From an uncultured Pseudomonadota bacterium (GTDB lineage Bacteria > Pseudomonadota > Gammaproteobacteria > Burkholderiales > SG8-39), in assembly GCA_903909415.1 (NCBI GenBank), contig CAIVVS010000093.1, forward strand, positions 1-15,519: a DNA stretch of 15,519 nt, in the 5' to 3' direction. The position numbers were made by a program, and so were the translations under genes. The notes under the pieces were generated by a model. That model had not been told where the DNA came from. It ran no database searches and saw only the letters and a list, made by a program, of their open reading frames with translations. Shown in pieces: positions 12,656 through 15,519 of this stretch. Numbering within the stretch: position 1 is the first letter of the stretch; every line of letters starts with the position of its first letter.

Positions 12656-13888
12656 CTAGGCGGCGCGGCGCTCCTGCACGGTGATCAGCCACGCCATGAG
12701 CAGCCCGACGGCCGCTGCGCCCAGGATCAGCCAGAGCACCGCGTGCCAGCCGCCGGCCAGGGTCACCACCGTGGCCGACAGCGGCGGGCCGGCGAAGATG
12801 CCGATGTTGGTGAGTTGCACGATCAGGCCCTGGATCGCGCCGGCCTCGGCCGGGGTGCGTGCGTACTTTGCGCCGCCGGACAGCGCGCTGGCGGCGATCG
12901 GGCCGCAGGCCACCGAGTAGGACAGCATCAGCGCGTAGCGCATCCAGTCGGGCAGGGACTCGGTGAACATGCCGATGAACAGCAGCGAGGTGAGCATGAA
13001 GCAGCCGCCGATGATGTGGCCGCGCCGCCAGCCCCGGTGCAGCATCAGCCCGCCGATCACGCTGCCCAGCACGTTCACCGCGACGAAGCCCGCGGTCAGC
13101 AGCGCGGCCTGCGCGCCGCTCGCCCCGCGCGTGCCCAGCAGGTAGGTCGGCAGCCACACCATCACCGCGTGGAACTGGATGGTGTACATGCCGAAGGCCG
13201 CGCCCAGCATCCAGGGCACGGGCTGGGACAGCGAGGAACGGATGTCGGCCAGCGAGCGCTTCACCGCGGTCGCGCTGGCGTACTCGCGCGACTGCGATAG
13301 CAGCATCGCGGCGCAGACGGCGCCCAGCAGCGCGGTGGCGATCCACATCGACTGCCAGCCCAGCGCGGTGATCATCCAGGCGCCGGCCACCAGCATGGCC
13401 GAGGTGCCGGCCGGCATGTAGGACGACCAGGCGCCCAGCGCGAAGCCGCGGTGCGCGGGCAGGGTGGCGGCGGCGATCAGCGCGGGCGCGGCCACGGTGA
13501 CCGAGACGAAGCCCAGTCCCTCCAGCACGCGCGAGGCGAACAGCAGCACCGCGCTGTTCGTGTCCATGCCGGACATCGCGCCGGCGATGCCGCCGACGAT
13601 GAAGCAGCCCATGCCGAACAGGCAGAAGCGCAGCGCGCCGATACGGTCGGACACCAGGCCGAAGAAGATCGCGGCGCTGGCGGCGATCAGGTTGAACATC
13701 GCGGCCAGCCACCCGGTCTGCACCAGGGTCAGGCCGAACAACGGCTGCAGGATGGGCAGCGAGGGCGGCATTTTGCCCATGACCGCGCCGCCGGCCACGC
13801 CGGCGAAGTAGGCCCAGAAGGCGGCGTTCCAGTTGCTCGCGGTGCGGACCGGAACCCCCGCCGGTCCGGCTGCCGTGGTGCTGCTCAA
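12656..13888 (-). CDS. Major facilitator superfamily transporter (CynX/NimT-like)
   Basis: This 410-residue integral membrane protein has about 12 predicted hydrophobic segments in two halves. The first loop has GLVSDRIGALR (about residues 76-86), the MFS loop 2-3 signature. The second half, after a basic loop near 208-220, begins VPWMLGAAFGMYTIQFHAVMVWLPTYLLG. It probably moves an organic anion, perhaps the pathway's aromatic acid or a product, across the inner membrane; the direction is unknown. The best start is TTG at 13888-13886, eight bases beyond the upstream stop. No ATG occurs before Met37, which would delete part of the first membrane segment. This short gap and rare start suggest coupling to the LDH2-family gene. 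The stop is TAG. Confidence 0.88.
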   Translation of the reverse strand: MSSTTAAGPAGVPVRTASNWNAAFWAYFAGVAGGAVMGKMPPSLPILQPLFGLTLVQTGWLAAMFNLIAASAAIFFGLVSDRIGALRFCLFGMGCFIVGGIAGAMSGMDTNSAVLLFASRVLEGLGFVSVTVAAPALIAAATLPAHRGFALGAWSSYMPAGTSAMLVAGAWMITALGWQSMWIATALLGAVCAAMLLSQSREYASATAVKRSLADIRSSLSQPVPWMLGAAFGMYTIQFHAVMVWLPTYLLGTRGASGAQAALLTAGFVAVNVLGSVIGGLMLHRGWRRGHIIGGCFMLTSLLFIGMFTESLPDWMRYALMLSYSVACGPIAASALSGGAKYARTPAEAGAIQGLIVQLTNIGIFAGPPLSATVVTLAGGWHAVLWLILGAAAVGLLMAWLITVQERRAA

Positions 13889-13895
13889 AGCCCGC

Positions 13896-14957
13896 TCACA
13901 GTATCCAGCCCGCTCCCGCCTTCTCGGCGATGGCCTTCAGTTGCGCGAGCAGCGCGTCCGGCACCGGTACGCCGTCGCGGCTGCGCTCGGCCATCGCCGC
14001 CAGTTCCGGGTCGCCCGGCACCAGCACCGGCTGCGCCGGGTCGGCCGGACGCGAACCGTGCAGCGCGTCCATCATGTCGTCCAGGTCTTCCTCGAACTCG
14101 CCCGGCGCGCGGAACGCGGTCGGGTTGATGGTCATGAAGAAGTGGCCGATGTTGTGGCGAACTTCATCCGGGTGGCGCGCCTGCTTGGTGGGCGCGTACC
14201 AGGCCCCGGCCAGCATGGAGCACAGCACCTCCACCATCGCGGCCAGGCCGTAGCCCTTGTGGCTGCCCAGCGGGCGCGTGCCGCCCAGGGGCGTCAGCCT
14301 GATCCCCTGTTTCAATGCCGCCGCCGCGTCGGGCTGCGGCTTGCCGTCGTGATCCACCACCCAGCCCTCGGGCATGGGCTTGCCGTGCAGGTCGGCGAGC
14401 TTGACCTTGCCCACCGCCACAGTGGAGGTCGCCATGTCCAGGTAGAACACCTGCTTGCTGCCCGGCGCGGCGAAGGAAATCGGGTTGGTGCCGAACATCG
14501 GCTGCGCGCCGAAGGCCGGCACGATCACCGGGCTCCACACCGAGGTGAACGACAGGCCGATCAATCCGGCGTCGGCCGCGAGCAGCGAATAGGCCCCGGC
14601 CGCGCCGTAGTGGTTGGAGCCACGCACCGCGATCGCGGACAGGCCCGCGCCGCGGCCCTTGGCGATCGCCATCTCCATCGCCATGGTCGAGGGCACGTGG
14701 CCCAGGCTCGCGTCGGCGTCGAGCAGCGCGGTGACCGCGGTCTCGCGCAGCACCTTGATCGCCGGCCGGAAGTTGAGCCGGCCTTCGGTGCGCAGCTGCT
14801 CGTAGAGCACGACCAGCGCCACGCCGTGCGAGTCGATGCCGCGCAGGTCGGCGTGCGCCAGCCGCGCGGCGGTGGTGGCCGCGTGTTCCGGGGACATGCC
14901 CCAGGCGGCGAGGATGGCTTCGGTCTGCTGCTGCAGCCTGGGTTGGGGAATGCGCAT
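13896..14957 (-). CDS. Malate/L-lactate dehydrogenase family (LDH2) NAD(P)-dependent oxidoreductase
   Basis: This 353-residue protein has the full set of LDH2-family landmarks: RGIDSHG near 39-45 (His44), RGSNHYGAAGAY near 112-123 (His116, probable catalytic base), FGTNPISFAAP, LDMATS (Asp174 region) and GSHKGYGLA in the cofactor/substrate region. The fold is distinct from classical lactate dehydrogenase. Members oxidise malate, lactate, sulfolactate (ComC), ureidoglycolate or similar 2-hydroxy acids, and the substrate cannot be read here. The ATG at 14957 follows the D-2-hydroxyacid dehydrogenase stop by 13 bases. The gene pair with opposite expected stereochemistry suggests handling of both enantiomers of a hydroxy acid. 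Confidence 0.9.
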   Translation of the reverse strand: MRIPQPRLQQQTEAILAAWGMSPEHAATTAARLAHADLRGIDSHGVALVVLYEQLRTEGRLNFRPAIKVLRETAVTALLDADASLGHVPSTMAMEMAIAKGRGAGLSAIAVRGSNHYGAAGAYSLLAADAGLIGLSFTSVWSPVIVPAFGAQPMFGTNPISFAAPGSKQVFYLDMATSTVAVGKVKLADLHGKPMPEGWVVDHDGKPQPDAAAALKQGIRLTPLGGTRPLGSHKGYGLAAMVEVLCSMLAGAWYAPTKQARHPDEVRHNIGHFFMTINPTAFRAPGEFEEDLDDMMDALHGSRPADPAQPVLVPGDPELAAMAERSRDGVPVPDALLAQLKAIAEKAGAGWIL

Positions 14958-14970
14958 GGTGGACGGGGCC

Positions 14971-15519
14971 CTAGTTCGCGGTGGCGGGCAGCGTCTCGGC
15001 CACCGGCGTGAGCAGCGGCCGGCCGGCGAAGAACGCGTCGATGTTGGCGATCATCAGGTCGCCCATCGCGCGGCGCGTGTCGTGGGTCGCGCTGCCGACG
15101 TGCGGCTGCAGCACCACGTTGTCCAGCTTGAAGAAGCCCTCGGGCACCTTGGGTTCCTCGTCGAACACGTCCAGCGCCGCGGCGCCGAGCGAGCCGTCGG
15201 ACAGGCAGCGCAGCAGCGCCTGCTCGTCCACCACCGAACCACGCGCCACGTTGATGAGCACGCCCTGCGGTCCGAGCGCCTTCATCACCTGCTCGTTGAC
15301 GATGTGGCGCGTCTCCGCGCCGCCCGGGACGATGGCCACCAGGAAGTCGCTCTGCTTCGCCAGTTCCAGCGTGTTGGCGCAGTAGGTGTAGGGCAGGTCG
15401 GTGGCGCGGCGGCGCGAGTGGTAGGCCACCGGCATGCGCCAGGCCTCGGCCATCTTCGCGATGTCGCGGCCGATGCGGCCCATGCCCAGGATGCCGATGC
15501 GCTTGCCTATCACCTGCTG
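14971..15519 (-). CDS. D-2-hydroxyacid dehydrogenase, N-terminus cut by window edge
   Basis: The 182 visible residues are the cofactor domain and C-terminus of a D-isomer-specific 2-hydroxyacid dehydrogenase (glyoxylate/hydroxypyruvate reductase group). The fragment shows the GMGRIG dinucleotide-binding motif, VPGGAETRHIVN, and the catalytic residues Arg in INVARGSVVDE, Glu in DVFDEEP and His in LQPHVGSATHDTR. The N-terminal half lies beyond base 15519; the GTG at 15513 is internal, not the start. It is the first visible gene of the leftward operon and precedes an LDH2-family gene by 13 bases. It presumably interconverts a 2-oxo acid and its (R)-hydroxy acid with NAD(P)H, although some relatives such as SlcC act on (S)-sulfolactate. 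The stop is TAG. Confidence 0.92.
   Translation of the reverse strand, partial: QQVIGKRIGILGMGRIGRDIAKMAEAWRMPVAYHSRRRATDLPYTYCANTLELAKQSDFLVAIVPGGAETRHIVNEQVMKALGPQGVLINVARGSVVDEQALLRCLSDGSLGAAALDVFDEEPKVPEGFFKLDNVVLQPHVGSATHDTRRAMGDLMIANIDAFFAGRPLLTPVAETLPATAN

Noticed and set aside
10821..13712. A 963-codon minus-strand frame that would fuse an Arg-rich region to the hydrolase
   Set aside because: The hydrolase domain begins at 11945. The upstream part is an out-of-frame reading of the cupin and MFS genes, both of which have proper starts and motifs.

Overview
The window is a GC-rich bacterial segment, densely packed with genes. It has two solute receptors of the Bug/TctC type, benzoate-dioxygenase-like and BoxB-like oxygenases, and short or overlapping gene junctions. 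This suggests a betaproteobacterium of the Burkholderiales type. That assignment is inferred from gene content, not from a marker gene.

Layout. Two convergent gene sets meet in a short repeat-bearing spacer at about 5123-5303. The left set (+ strand, 1-5122) encodes the C-terminal part of a ring-hydroxylating dioxygenase alpha subunit, its beta subunit, a thiamine-diphosphate-dependent enzyme, a ketopantoate-reductase-family dehydrogenase, and a Bug receptor broken by one in-frame amber codon. The right set (- strand, 15519 down to 5304) is eleven consecutive genes read leftward: D-2-hydroxyacid dehydrogenase (cut by the window edge), LDH2-family dehydrogenase, MFS transporter, small cupin protein, alpha/beta hydrolase, aryl-CoA ligase, 4HBT-type thioesterase, Rid-family protein, BoxB-like di-iron oxygenase, Bug receptor and MOSC protein. 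Their gaps are at most about 72 bases, so they probably form one operon whose promoter lies outside the window.

Working together (inference). The right set looks like an aerobic, CoA-dependent aromatic-acid pathway. MFS and Bug proteins would handle uptake, the ligase would make an aryl-CoA, and the BoxB-like enzyme would oxygenate its ring. The thioesterase, cupin protein, Rid protein and C-C-type hydrolase could then release, cleave, deaminate and split the product, and the two hydroxyacid dehydrogenases could handle small 2-hydroxy/2-oxo acids. No BoxA reductase or BoxC ring-opening enzyme is visible, so this is not an ordinary benzoyl-CoA (box) cluster. The substrate is unknown; an amino-substituted aromatic acid is one guess, because of the Rid protein. 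The left set is a second, Rieske-type aromatic oxygenase module with unusual partners.

Other points of interest are the amber-interrupted Bug gene, a 13-bp tandem repeat between the cupin and hydrolase genes, a 12-bp perfect hairpin before the ligase gene, and a ten-codon leader ORF that overlaps the TTG start of the thioesterase. No tRNA, rRNA, CRISPR array or insertion sequence was seen.
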